NCBI RefSeq assembly: GCF_013285385.1
Contig: NZ_CP054212.1
Location: 2,852,001 to 2,916,000 of the forward strand
Source: Paramixta manurensis
GTDB taxonomy: Bacteria > Pseudomonadota > Gammaproteobacteria > Enterobacterales > Enterobacteriaceae
Direction: 5' to 3'
DNA length: 64,000 bases
The notes under the pieces were generated by a model. That model saw nothing but the letters and a program-made list of their open reading frames with translations. It searched no databases and had not been told where the DNA came from. How positions within the stretch are numbered: the first letter of the stretch is position 1; each line of letters begins with the position of its first letter. A program made the translations under genes and the position numbers. Below, in pieces: positions 1 to 10,000 of this stretch.

Positions 1-200
1 AAGCGGGCTTTTTGCTTTTCATGCTCCTTCGGCTTATCAATCCGGGCGGTTCACGCCGCTGGTACCTCAAATATCGCTTCAACTGAAAAGAATCCCGCAT
101 TGCCTTAGGTGCCTGGCGGCAGGTCTTGCTTTCTGACGCGCGACGGCATTCGGTGATAAATGCAGGATACCGGCGATAAATAAAACCCGCTGGCGTCTGC
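1..200. other. intergenic end of window, no gene seen
   Basis: No convincing reading frame is visible. The first 20 bases are a G/C-rich step followed by a T-rich run and could be the tail of a terminator for a gene left of the window, but the other stem arm is outside. The remainder separates that gene from the end of vasL. Confidence 0.4.
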
Positions 201-1559
201 TCAGGGCTTCTGGCTCAGGATGGAATACCCCACAATCAGCTGCTTCAGCTGCTGTTCCGCCTGCATCCGCTGAGCCTCCGGGATCGTTTTCGGGTCCGGA
301 TTTGCCGACATCCGGCGCAGCTGTTCCTCAACGGGAACCGACCGATTAAAAGCCTGGGTCGCAGAGAATATCTGCGATTTCAGCTCGCTGACGGTGAGGT
401 ATTTTCCTTTCTGACCATCCAGAGCATTAAGCTGCCTCGTCAGCGCCTGGAGCCCGGACATGCCTTCATGCCAGCCATTCAGCGTATCCGCAGATATCCC
501 ATTCAGCACCAGATGCTGTTGCCACTGAATGGATAGCTGCTTCGCATCCGATCTCGATGGCCACAGCGCATTAGCCTGCGACACCAATCCCTGCCCGTAG
601 CGAATGTTCCAGTCTGGCGGCAGCGCCGCCAGGGTATTCAGCCGGGCAGACGCCTGGCTTATCCATTGCGCCGCCAGCTCATCCTGCTTTTTATCCACCT
701 TGAGCGCCGCTGTCTCCACTGGCGTGAGCGCCCGGGGAAGTGGCTGCAACACGGCATTAAGTACCTGCCTATTCGAGGGCTGGCGGGTGACAGAATACCA
801 GCCGGCAAATGCCACCGCGCTGACCACAAAGGCCGTCACCATTCCACCGATAAATGCCCGCCCTCTTTTGGGCGGCGGTGTACCTTCAGCCACGTCAACC
901 TGGACCGCTGGCTCCTGCCGGATGACGTACACTAATTGAGGCGGGAGGTGATCCGGCTGTCCGACCAGCGGCTCCTCTTCTGATGTCGCGGACCCACCCA
1001 GTGTTATCCCCGTAAGGGGCAATTCGGTGGATGACGTATTTTCCAGGCGCGTGATGGCGCTGCGCACCTGCTGTAACAGCGGTGTTATCTGACTTACAGG
1101 CTGCAGTTCCTGACGGACGAGCGTATCGCTGAGCGCGCCGAGTGTGGTTTCCAGATTAAGCAGCGACAGGTGATCGGCAAACCCCAGCGAGAATGTACGG
1201 AATACTTTCTGCAATCGCTGGAACAATCCCGCAAGGATCTCCACGCGCGCATGTGGGTTCTGTGGCCAGCATTGCGCCCACTGATGGCCCAGCATGGCAC
1301 CAAGAATACTCAGCCCTTCATTCATACCGACGCACTGCGCCAAGTGGCTACGGGCCAGGGTATACCAGGCCCCTGTCTGTAGCTCGATGCCGTTCTTCTC
1401 AAACAGCGACAGGGCCAGCTTTTCAACCCGATCCCAGTGGATATCAGGCCTGGCCGGATGGGTTTGTTTACTCATTTCATCGCGCAGGGCGGTGAAATCC
1501 GGGAACGAACGGGGGTCTCCGCCCGTACGGATCTGTCGTGGTCCTGTAGATCGCATCAT
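201..1559 (-). CDS. vasL: VasL-type T6SS protein with ImpA-like N-terminus
   Basis: Accessory T6SS protein, last gene of the locus. The N-terminal ~200 residues resemble the ImpA_N domain of TssA. They are followed by a linker, one membrane helix at about residues 236-258 (FIGGMVTAFVVSAVAFAGW) and a helical C-terminal half of the VasL type. VasL-like proteins are membrane-anchored TssA relatives found in enterobacterial T6SS loci, and a sheath-end or anchoring role is inferred from the family. The ATG at 1559 is preferred because a GGGAG sits 7 bases upstream. An in-frame TTG lies 18 bases earlier. It begins 50 bases after the tssE stop and is probably in the same transcript. Confidence 0.85.
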   Translation of the reverse strand: MMRSTGPRQIRTGGDPRSFPDFTALRDEMSKQTHPARPDIHWDRVEKLALSLFEKNGIELQTGAWYTLARSHLAQCVGMNEGLSILGAMLGHQWAQCWPQNPHARVEILAGLFQRLQKVFRTFSLGFADHLSLLNLETTLGALSDTLVRQELQPVSQITPLLQQVRSAITRLENTSSTELPLTGITLGGSATSEEEPLVGQPDHLPPQLVYVIRQEPAVQVDVAEGTPPPKRGRAFIGGMVTAFVVSAVAFAGWYSVTRQPSNRQVLNAVLQPLPRALTPVETAALKVDKKQDELAAQWISQASARLNTLAALPPDWNIRYGQGLVSQANALWPSRSDAKQLSIQWQQHLVLNGISADTLNGWHEGMSGLQALTRQLNALDGQKGKYLTVSELKSQIFSATQAFNRSVPVEEQLRRMSANPDPKTIPEAQRMQAEQQLKQLIVGYSILSQKP

Positions 1560-1609
1560 GGTGTTCTCCCTGAACAAGCAGGCAAGAAATAGAAAAGAAG
1601 GATGACGGA

Positions 1610-2053
1610 CTAAATCCGGGCCTGGTGCCCAAGATAGTTTTGCTGTTTCATATGGCGTATCAGCACTCTGCCTTCCGGCATAAACTCGGTGCCGTAACGC
1701 ACCAGCCCCAGCCCCTTCAGCTCCGCATCAATGGCATAGCGCAGCTCACCGGGGACGTTCTGCTCCAGCAGCACCACCTCAATCTTTTTAAGTCGTGGCT
1801 CGTATTTCAGCAGCACCTCAGAAAGCGTACCCATCAGTTGATGGGCGGTTCCCCGCATCCCCTGCAGGATTTTGGTCATATCCGGCAGACCATAGTCCGG
1901 CAGGTGCGCCAGCGCTCCTGCCCGGCAGTTGAGGATGCGCTGCATGTTGTCCAGCACCGACAGAATCACCTGGTTTTCTTCGCTGACCTGGTTCAGGTCG
2001 AGACCACCGGCGAAGTTGCCGTAAAGCATCTCGTACAGAGAAGGACGCGGCAT
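1610..2053 (-). CDS. tssE: T6SS baseplate subunit TssE (gp25-like)
   Basis: Small baseplate wedge protein of the gp25/lysozyme-like family (147 residues, normal length). With TssF and TssG it forms the wedge from which sheath polymerisation starts. The family pattern is visible: an N-terminal Leu/Tyr-rich helix (SLYEMLYGNF), a central segment with YGLPDM, and the conserved ExRL-like stretch YEPRLKKIEVVL. Its start lies 1 base past the tssJ stop, so the two are translationally linked. It ends the tssFGJE block and is followed by vasL. Confidence 0.93.
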   Translation of the reverse strand: MPRPSLYEMLYGNFAGGLDLNQVSEENQVILSVLDNMQRILNCRAGALAHLPDYGLPDMTKILQGMRGTAHQLMGTLSEVLLKYEPRLKKIEVVLLEQNVPGELRYAIDAELKGLGLVRYGTEFMPEGRVLIRHMKQQNYLGHQARI

Positions 2054-2054
2054 T

Positions 2055-2597
2055 TTACTTCTCCCTGACCGGTATCAGTGTCAGACGATGATTACCCGCT
2101 TCAATGACCCGGGCCTTGTCCGGGTCAAGGTCGTCACGACTGAGCACCACCCGCCAGGTGTTATTCGTCTGGTCCGGGGTCATAAACATCCCGGCTACCG
2201 CCACGTATTGCGCCTCCGCCTCCATCGGCATATCGACCATTACCGCCCCGCCCGGCGACAGACGGATGTCTTTCTCTACCACCAGGTCCGCCTGGATGGC
2301 CTGACTGTCAGCCTTAAACAGTGACGGGTAGTCCGTGCTGTCAAAGGTCTTACGGTCTTTAAGTTGATAAATACGCACCACGGTGGAGAGCGCCACGCCG
2401 CCGGCGTTACTGTTCACCGCCTCGCGGGCGCGAATATCAAGATGCAGGGTTTTCACCTGCTTATAAAAAATGGATTTAGTCACGGCGACGGTGCCATCCG
2501 TAACTTTCTGGGTCAGGCCACAGCCGGCCAGCATCAGTGTGATACCGGCGGCCAGCGTAGCCAAGTGGAATTTACCAGCGGTAATCGCCATCTTCAT
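2055..2597 (-). CDS. tssJ: T6SS outer-membrane lipoprotein TssJ
   Basis: Lipoprotein that anchors the TssJLM membrane complex to the outer membrane, where its folded domain binds the periplasmic part of TssM. The ATG at 2597 is chosen because AGGGAG lies 4-5 bases upstream. It gives a 180-residue precursor with a Lys-containing n-region, a hydrophobic core and a lipobox LAGC with Cys26. The residue after Cys is Gly, not Asp, which fits outer-membrane sorting. The beta-sandwich stretch (LHLDIRAREAVN, VVRIYQLKD) matches the family. The gene overlaps the end of tssG by 26 bases. Confidence 0.93.
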   Translation of the reverse strand: MKMAITAGKFHLATLAAGITLMLAGCGLTQKVTDGTVAVTKSIFYKQVKTLHLDIRAREAVNSNAGGVALSTVVRIYQLKDRKTFDSTDYPSLFKADSQAIQADLVVEKDIRLSPGGAVMVDMPMEAEAQYVAVAGMFMTPDQTNNTWRVVLSRDDLDPDKARVIEAGNHRLTLIPVREK

Positions 2598-3675
2598 CGG
2601 TCTCCCTGCGGTGAATATTTTCCTGTACCCGCGCATAGCGGCCCAGACTGATGGTTATTGTTTTTGGGTGTGTTGCCATCTTTGCCGCATTCAGCGGCCG
2701 CATCACGGCGGTCCGCCCCAGTTGTACCGCGCCAGCTTTGGGTTGACTGCTCAGGGTTGCGTCGGGCAGCAGGCCGCGCGCCACGCACAGTTGCAGGCGC
2801 ACATCGAGGCGCGAGCCGAGATACACATGCAGCAGGGCCATCAGGTCGGTGTGAAGGTCGCCACCGGGCAACCAGCCCTGCACTTCAGCCGGGTCGGAAG
2901 TGGTCAGTTGCATCAGCACCTGGCTGTTTACATCCGTGGCATAGTGGCCCATCACCGGACGGTTTGTCAGGGTGACGGGCTGGCTGACGCTCAGGGTCAG
3001 CGGCTTCTTCAGCGGCACGCGGCGTTTGTCGTGGTGCCAGATTTTCGCCTGTGTACCCGGTGCCAGCAGGCGTACCAGAGAGGCCATCCCTTCCGCTGTG
3101 CGCCCCGGCAGCAGCATCACCGGCAGCAGCGCCAGAAAGCGCGAGGCCGGGGTGGCAATGTTTTGTGCACAACCGTCAATCCCGAGCCCGGCCAGCCCCA
3201 GCAGGTACTGCGAGGTGTTGTCCTTCCCGCCTTCTTCGAAAGTCGCCGGATACGAGTATTTGCGCCAGATGCGGTAGTACTGGGCAATCAGCCGGTGGTT
3301 GAAGATATCGAGAAAATCAGCCGTCGCCTCGTACCCTTCCCGCCGCTGGGTGATGTCATCGATATAGTGCGTCGGCAGCGGGGATTCCACGCCGTAGAGT
3401 CCCATAAAGGTGATGCGTACCGTGGGCAGCAGATGCGGCTGCTCAGCGGGCTCGAATGCCTTTATCTCTGACGCCGGAAATCCCATCCCCGGATGCGGCC
3501 GGAAGCGCACCGGCTCATGGCGCACCTGCCAGGTGCTGCCGGTAACGGGGTTATCCGGCTGGCTCTGCTCCAGTAGCTGGCAGAAGCGATAGAAGTTGAT
3601 GTACGGCAGCCGGTCTCCCAGCGCAGCCATCAGCCGGGCAGGCGTGGACTGTGGTTCTCTTTCCACCGGATGCAT
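2572..3675 (-). CDS. tssG: T6SS baseplate protein TssG
   Basis: Baseplate wedge component, 367 residues, slightly long for the family. The typical opening is seen: a basic N-terminus, then INFYRFCQLLEQ, and an FRP motif (PVRFRPHPGMGFPASEI). One TssG and two TssF bind TssE and TssK in characterised systems. It overlaps the 3' end of tssF by 46 bases and the start of tssJ by 26 bases, a compact arrangement implying translational coupling. Confidence 0.94.
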   Translation of the reverse strand: MHPVEREPQSTPARLMAALGDRLPYINFYRFCQLLEQSQPDNPVTGSTWQVRHEPVRFRPHPGMGFPASEIKAFEPAEQPHLLPTVRITFMGLYGVESPLPTHYIDDITQRREGYEATADFLDIFNHRLIAQYYRIWRKYSYPATFEEGGKDNTSQYLLGLAGLGIDGCAQNIATPASRFLALLPVMLLPGRTAEGMASLVRLLAPGTQAKIWHHDKRRVPLKKPLTLSVSQPVTLTNRPVMGHYATDVNSQVLMQLTTSDPAEVQGWLPGGDLHTDLMALLHVYLGSRLDVRLQLCVARGLLPDATLSSQPKAGAVQLGRTAVMRPLNAAKMATHPKTITISLGRYARVQENIHRRETDEDGDYRW

Positions 3676-5393
3676 TTTCCTTCTGGCTGAACAATAAGGG
3701 TGAGCTGGTTAAACTGGTTCATGTCGGCATACAGCGCAAAGAACCGGTTGAGCATTTCACCAAAGAGATGAATATCGCCCTCGCCGGTAAAGCCGTTGCT
3801 GTCAAGCGTCACCTCAATATCCAGGCCCCGCAACAGGTAGCCCTGTTCAAAGCGCTGGAGGCGGTGATGCGCCACCTGCTGTATCGCCTCCAGGCGACGG
3901 GTGTTAAGTTCATCTTCCTGCCAGTTGTACAGCGCCAGCGTTCCGCGCAGTACTTCGGCGGTACTCATCATGTTGAGGAACCCGGAACCCAGGTGACTCA
4001 GCACCCGCCAATGAAAACGGTCTTCGGCAGGCGGGTAGACCGGCAGCGTCGGTTTGCAGAGGTTTATCACCGACAGCGGCGTCTGTACCACCTGCTCGCA
4101 ACGGTCAAGCAGGGTGCTGGTCAGCGCCCGGCGCGGTAGCTGGCCGTTAGTGCCGGTGATTTGCAGCGAGACGGCTTCGCGCTCAAACAGCCGGTCATCC
4201 TCCCACTGGTGACCGCCCAGAATCAGCCAGGTATCGTACAGCCCGGTCACGCTGCGTTTTACCCGGATGTGATAGTAGCGCGGCGGTGCATGGCGCCGCA
4301 TCATCCCGCCTTTGTGGCGGAAACTGCTGAACGGCACGTACTCTGCATCACGGGTCCGGTTAGAGCCGGTGACCGAATCCACGGCATAAATCTCGGTATG
4401 CCCGTCCTGAATGCGTTTGGGTCGCAGCAGGTATTCGCTTTCCAGGCCGGTGATGGTGAGCGGGTCCGCTTCCAGGGTGAACAGGTTAATCACCGGTACA
4501 CAGTGCAGCCGAACCGCGTCACCGGTGACCGGCAGGTCAGACGGCCACGGCGTGCTGAACACGACTTCGATGTCAAAATACTCGGCCCCGGCAGGGGGCG
4601 TGATCCCCTCCAGGCCATGAAGGTGGACAAACATAAACTTGTCCCGGAAGGTGAAGTACTCCAACAGCAACTGGTAACCACTGAACGCGGTGTCTCCCTT
4701 CGGCCACAGCCGGTCTTCCTCCCCAAACCCACCGGGTGAGAAATACCCGTCAAGCCGGATACGGTCGGTCTGCCCCGGTAGGCGCATATAGAGTGCCGCC
4801 TGACGTTTGGTCAGCATCAGGTGTAGCTGACTGCTGACCGGCGCATCCGCCCCGAGATACAGGCTCAGGCGACCGAGGTCGGCCTGCGACCAGTCCGCCT
4901 GAGTGCTGCAGGCGAAACGTATCCGCAACAGCGAGCGACCGTCAGGTTCGGTGGTCATGGTGACGCCTGAGACATTCAGGGGGTTAAGCATCACATCCTG
5001 CGTGGTGCGGTAGCGGCAGACAGTGTTCTTCGGCCCCACCGGGCGGGAATACACTTCCAGCCCCGCGGGCACCACTTCCGCCATCTTCATGGCCTGCAGC
5101 GCCGGGGTGAGCGCCACCACCGAGAGCGAGGGAATGGTCCGCAGGTAATGGGGCCAGAGCATACTGACCAGCCCTTCGGTCAGTTCCGGCAGGTCGTCAT
5201 CAATCTTTTCCCGCAGTCGTCCCATCGAGAAGGCAAAGCCTTCAAACAGACGCTCAACATACGGGTCGGGTGTACCGGCCTTATCGAGGTCCAGCATTGC
5301 CGCCCGGTCCGGATGAGTCCGGGCGAACTCTTTCGCGGCTTCACGCAGGTAGTGCATTTCCGAATCAAAATAGCGCAGGGTTAAATCGTCCAT
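3630..5393 (-). CDS. tssF: T6SS baseplate protein TssF
   Basis: Large baseplate wedge subunit, 587 residues, full length. The N-terminus carries the family signature (RYFDSEMHYLREAAKEFA, then DPYVERLFEGFAF), and the C-terminus ends with the usual LNRFFALYADMNQFNQL stretch. It works with TssG, TssE and TssK at the cytoplasmic face. An AGGA lies 9 bases before the ATG. The gene follows tssA by 20 bases and overlaps tssG. Confidence 0.95.
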   Translation of the reverse strand: MDDLTLRYFDSEMHYLREAAKEFARTHPDRAAMLDLDKAGTPDPYVERLFEGFAFSMGRLREKIDDDLPELTEGLVSMLWPHYLRTIPSLSVVALTPALQAMKMAEVVPAGLEVYSRPVGPKNTVCRYRTTQDVMLNPLNVSGVTMTTEPDGRSLLRIRFACSTQADWSQADLGRLSLYLGADAPVSSQLHLMLTKRQAALYMRLPGQTDRIRLDGYFSPGGFGEEDRLWPKGDTAFSGYQLLLEYFTFRDKFMFVHLHGLEGITPPAGAEYFDIEVVFSTPWPSDLPVTGDAVRLHCVPVINLFTLEADPLTITGLESEYLLRPKRIQDGHTEIYAVDSVTGSNRTRDAEYVPFSSFRHKGGMMRRHAPPRYYHIRVKRSVTGLYDTWLILGGHQWEDDRLFEREAVSLQITGTNGQLPRRALTSTLLDRCEQVVQTPLSVINLCKPTLPVYPPAEDRFHWRVLSHLGSGFLNMMSTAEVLRGTLALYNWQEDELNTRRLEAIQQVAHHRLQRFEQGYLLRGLDIEVTLDSNGFTGEGDIHLFGEMLNRFFALYADMNQFNQLTLIVQPEGKCIRWKENHSPRLPG

Positions 5394-5413
5394 TTATTCT
5401 TTTTCCTGTGGAG

Positions 5414-7009
5414 CTAACCGCAAAGTACGGCGGCACGGGCCGGGTCAACGGCGATCAGTTCGGCCAGAAGCTGGTCCATCACCGGACTGAGGCGTGTTTT
5501 ATCAGCCTCACTGCGCCCGGCTTTGATTCGAAGCAGTTTCAGATGGCGAGCACGCACTTCGAACAGCAGCTCCGGCTCCCAGTCGCTCAGAGTCATTTCT
5601 CCGGCCCTGCTGCCCAGTTCGGCAAACAGGTGCACCGCCAGGTCATTTTTACCGTACTGCTCAGCCAGTCGCCCCATCAGCAGGCGCAGCAGCCACCGCT
5701 GGCGGGCGGTATTGATGCCGGGCCGGGTCTGCAGCCAGCCCAGGGCCACATCCAGGCCTTCGCAGTCGGCCAGGGCCACCGCCTCCGGCTCCAGCGCCAG
5801 AATGTCGTCGTTACCGGCATCCATCTGCGCGGGCAGCGTGTCACTGCCCCAGCCGCCCGTGGTATCCAGCACACGCTGTTTTATCCAGTTCAGCGTTACT
5901 TCATCCGCAAACGGCGTGCCGTCGCTGAAGGCCAGTGTTTCCAGCCCGGACAGGCGGGTCAACAGCCCTTTCAGGTCAGCCGCAATAATATCGGCCAGTG
6001 TCTCCTGACCGGACTTTGTCAGGGCCTGGTGGATATACCACTGCAAATCCAGCCACAGATGATTAGCCCCGCGAGAAAAGGCGCTGTCTGCCGCCTCCAG
6101 CATCTCAGCCCAGCCCTGTTGCAGGTACAAGCGTTTGAGCAGCGCACGCTGGTCCGCCCGGGGTGGTTCGATGCGCGTGCGCCCCTGCGCATCCGGGGCC
6201 GGAATGGCCCGCAGGGTGTCATGGCGCAGGCTTTTCATCAGATGATGGGCGGACAGCCAGCCATCGGGCTGTTCGCGCAGGTATTCAGTAAGCGTCCGGG
6301 CCTGAGCCAGTAAATCCTGACCGGAGGTAATACGCCCGATGGTCGGGGCATCGCTGTGGCTCGCCGGGGAAGGGGTTTCCGTGGTCCCGGCGTTCTGCGG
6401 CACCACCGCATCCACACCCCCGGCTTTCTGCAGGCGACTCTCCAGCGCACCGTACAGGGCATTAAGCCGGGGCCGGGTCTCCTCCGGCGCGTTTTCGGTG
6501 AGGTGCGCCATCAGCAGCAGCGCCCCCGTGGTACGCACCGCCTCTTCCTTGACCACTTCCGGGTACAGAGACAGGCTGTCGGTCATGCGCGAGCTGGCCA
6601 GCCACTCCAGCGCCGCCTTACGGCTGCGGTCGCGCTGCGGGTGCAGCTGCGTGCCAAAGCGCTCAAGAAGCCCCACCACCAGTTCGAGCCCTTCCACCAG
6701 CCCCTGCTCACCTTCACGGTGCAGCCTGGCCCAGCAGTAGTACGTCGCCACCCGGATATCTTTGGCGGTGGTGGTGAGCAGCTTCTCCGCCAGCCGGCAG
6801 ATAAGTTCGGTATCCGCGCCGGAGAGTTTGTTGACCTCCTCGCGCATCTGCTGGAAGTCATCGTCATAGCCAGGATCCTCGCCAACAGGCGATGAACCGG
6901 ACAGCGGCTGCAGCCAGCTGTCCCACTGCGCCACCCGCTCACGGGTGGCGGCAAGCAGAGGTGCCTGCTCTGTCTGGCAGGCACTGAGTAAAGCATTGAG
7001 TGTGCTCAT
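5414..7009 (-). CDS. tssA: T6SS protein TssA with ImpA_N and VasJ domains
   Basis: Cap/priming protein that recruits the baseplate and coordinates tube and sheath growth. The 531-residue protein has an N-terminal ImpA_N domain (about residues 10-135, with SPVGEDPGYDDDFQQM) and a VasJ-type C-terminal domain (about residues 390-531). This is the architecture of the TssA of enteroaggregative E. coli, so sheath-distal capping is the likely role. Its ATG overlaps the tssM stop as TGATG. A Pro/Ala-rich linker sits near residues 205-225. Confidence 0.93.
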   Translation of the reverse strand: MSTLNALLSACQTEQAPLLAATRERVAQWDSWLQPLSGSSPVGEDPGYDDDFQQMREEVNKLSGADTELICRLAEKLLTTTAKDIRVATYYCWARLHREGEQGLVEGLELVVGLLERFGTQLHPQRDRSRKAALEWLASSRMTDSLSLYPEVVKEEAVRTTGALLLMAHLTENAPEETRPRLNALYGALESRLQKAGGVDAVVPQNAGTTETPSPASHSDAPTIGRITSGQDLLAQARTLTEYLREQPDGWLSAHHLMKSLRHDTLRAIPAPDAQGRTRIEPPRADQRALLKRLYLQQGWAEMLEAADSAFSRGANHLWLDLQWYIHQALTKSGQETLADIIAADLKGLLTRLSGLETLAFSDGTPFADEVTLNWIKQRVLDTTGGWGSDTLPAQMDAGNDDILALEPEAVALADCEGLDVALGWLQTRPGINTARQRWLLRLLMGRLAEQYGKNDLAVHLFAELGSRAGEMTLSDWEPELLFEVRARHLKLLRIKAGRSEADKTRLSPVMDQLLAELIAVDPARAAVLCG

Positions 7010-10000
7010 CAGTATGCCCCCCCGTCGTCACTGGCCGTATCTGTCGCCGGGTCTGACGGCGCGATACCGGTGGTGCTGAAGATGGTTTCCGGCAGGCGGA
7101 AATTACGCAGCTTCAGCAGGGCCAGCGGCCCCTCACCCGCTTCGGTACGCAGGGTATAATTGAGCGCGCGTCCATCCTGGGCCTTCCAGCTCAGGCTGTA
7201 GCTGCTGCTCACCCCAGGATAAGCACTCACCGAGGCTTTATCCAGCAGGCGTATCCAGCCCCAGGCGCCGGGAATATCGGCATACTGGCGGGTGCCAGCC
7301 TGGGTGCTAATCCAGCTTAAGCTGGCCCCGGGTGCCTCGGTGTCGGCAGGCCAGGTGAAGCGCTTCCAGGCGGGCATCTGATTCACGTAGGTCAGTTTCC
7401 GGCTGTCGATAATCATGTCGGTCTGCATCACCCCGGCCGCCGTGCCGGGGCGCAGTTCGAAGTTCATGCCGGCATTGCCTTCGGTGAAGGCCACATCCGA
7501 GATATGACTCAGGGTATTGATGGCGGTAAGGAAGACCGGATTAAAGACCAGCCCCTGAGAGTTGATGCTGTCCGGCACCCAGTGATTGCCTTCCCGGTGC
7601 AGCACCCCTTTCAGGCGGGTCTGCAGGAACTGTGCAATACGCCCGGAATCGGCATTGAGGTATTTCGCCAGCAGCGGCAGGGAAACATCGCTGCTGGCAT
7701 TGCTGAACGGGTAACGTCCGCCGAAGGCGCTGTTCCACTCCGCCACCACCGCCTGCTGCCACTGGGCATTGAGGCTGTCGGCGGCCGGGGTCAGCACCTG
7801 CTGCCAGGCCTGCTCCATCGGATTGACAAACACCGTGCGGCCAAAGCCACTCCACTCCTGCCCCAGACCGGCCGCAATCAGGCTGCCATAATCACGGGTG
7901 TCGGTCAGGTCAACTGCCTTGCCCTCGAACACCGTCTGGGCCAAGGTCCGGGTCATCGCCTGTGGGTCGGCGGCATTGGTCACCTGCTGCAGGCGCAGGC
8001 GTACCTGGGTCACGCGGGTCAGATACGACGCCAGACTCAGGGCCTGCGTCCCGGTGCGGCTTTTGTCCATTAGGGCCAGCAGCGGGCCAAAGGTCGCGTC
8101 CAGCGGGCCGTGCGCCCCGGCGCTCTGGTCGATAACGTCCCGGTTATCACCGCCCAGCAACGTTTTCGCCGATTTCACCAGCGAGTCTGAAATCGCCTCC
8201 CCCGTCTGCCCTGTGCGCCCCTGCACGTTCAGGGTGTTCATCAGCGCCACCAGTGGGGACTGACGCACGTCGGCCATCAGGGTCAACTGGTCAATGGAAT
8301 CCGATAGCGTGGCAGCATTGTTCCAGCGCAGACTGTTAAGAAACTCCAGCCAGGCACCGCCAAAGTCAGCGAAGTAGCGCTCTGTCAAGCGCGCTTTCAG
8401 CGTCTCCGGGGACGCCTCATCCTGCGGCTGTGCCTGACGCTTGCTGTCGGTCAGCACCCAGTCGAGTTCATCCCGACGCGCCTTCACCACTTTCTTGATG
8501 GCAGGTTGTACCGCCTGCTCCCAGGCCTGGCGGGTAAACATCCCCGGCACCACCCCAGTAGTGCTGAACAGGCGCGCGGCATCGGTATCCCCGGTCATGT
8601 CATCCAGGCGCATATCCACATACAGGTGCGACACCTGCGAAAGCATCTTCTGGTAGAGCGAAGAGTCACTATTGCGTACTCCCATCAGGCGAACCAGCAG
8701 GGAGCGCGCCTGGCTGACCATGCCCTCATCCGCACGCAGCGTCCACTCCGGGTGTGTGACCAGTTGCGCGCCCCAGAACGACAGCAATGACGGGGCAATC
8801 CCCTGCCAGATACCGTCTTTAATACCATTACGTTTAGGCCAGTCATTCATCAACGCAGAGCTGAACCAGGCGGCGTCCATATGCTCCGGACGCGCCAGCA
8901 TCAGGTAAAGTTTAAGTTGGTCATAGGTGGTTTTTGCCCTCTGCTCACGCAGCGGGCTGCCCGGCGGCAGCGCATTAAAGGCACGGAGCTGAGTCTGCAG
9001 GTGAACCGCTGCGGCATCACGCAGCAAAGGCAAAGCGCTGTTCCGATAACGGGGCCAGAGTGCCGCCAGCAGGGCATTATTCTGGCTCAGTCCGGCACGC
9101 TCATACCAGGGCACACTGTGCTCTGAACGGTACTGCAGACGGGAAAGGGTTTTCTGGAGGGCAGAGAGCGCCAGCAGACGCTGCTCCGGCGACAGGTCCG
9201 GCTTCACGGCAAGCAGAGCCTGGGTATTCGCACTGGTAATCTGGCTGCGGTTCGCCACATACGAGACACCCATCCAGGCGGCCTGGCCCACCATCGCTAG
9301 GGCGACAGCGGAAGCCACGACCTTGCGCCACGGCATGCCGGGCTTAACGGGACGCAGTGCGGCGGGCAGCGAGCGCACAGAATCAGGCAGCACCGCCCAG
9401 CGTTTGTCCATGCCCCAGTGGTGCCGGGCGCTGCGCTCAGCCCCGCCCGAAGGCTGGCTGAACACGATGCCTGCCAGCGGCAGCGGGCGGTACGGATTGA
9501 GAATCACCGACAGCGGCGCAGTCACGCTCTCCGGTTCGCGGATAAGCTGGTCGGCAAGCATCAGCAGAAAGTTGTGCTTCACCTCACCGCAGGTCTGCTG
9601 CAGGCCCTGCGAAATCAGCGCCGGCGTCAGGGCCGCGAGCTGCGCTGCCAGACCATCAACAGAACACCCGGCGGGCAGCAGACAACCTGTCGCCTGCACA
9701 GGGCGTCCTTCCGGCTGACCGGCACGCGGATGCAGGGACCAGACGTACAGCGGGAGCTTCCAGCCCAGCGTTTCCATACGCGCGCTGATGGCATGAGACA
9801 GGGAATCCAGGGTGCTTTCAGACGGCACCGGCAATGGCGGCTCCAGGCCGGGCGCAGACAACTGGTCGAATGCCGAAGTAACCCACACCAAGCCATCCAC
9901 CGGACGGCGGCGCAGCTTACGCAGCGCGGTCAGCCAGGCGCTGTCGGCAGGTGTGTTGAGGTCCCCGCCCCACAGCAGCAGCGTGCCACGATCTTCCTGC

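Noticed and set aside
2470..3471. Long plus-strand frame (333 codons) inside tssJ/tssG
   Set aside because: Antisense shadow of strongly supported T6SS genes in GC-rich DNA. No family features and no start signal.
5270..6313. Long plus-strand frame (347 codons) over tssF/tssA
   Set aside because: The opposite strand carries clear TssF and TssA. The translation is low-complexity and unlike any protein family.
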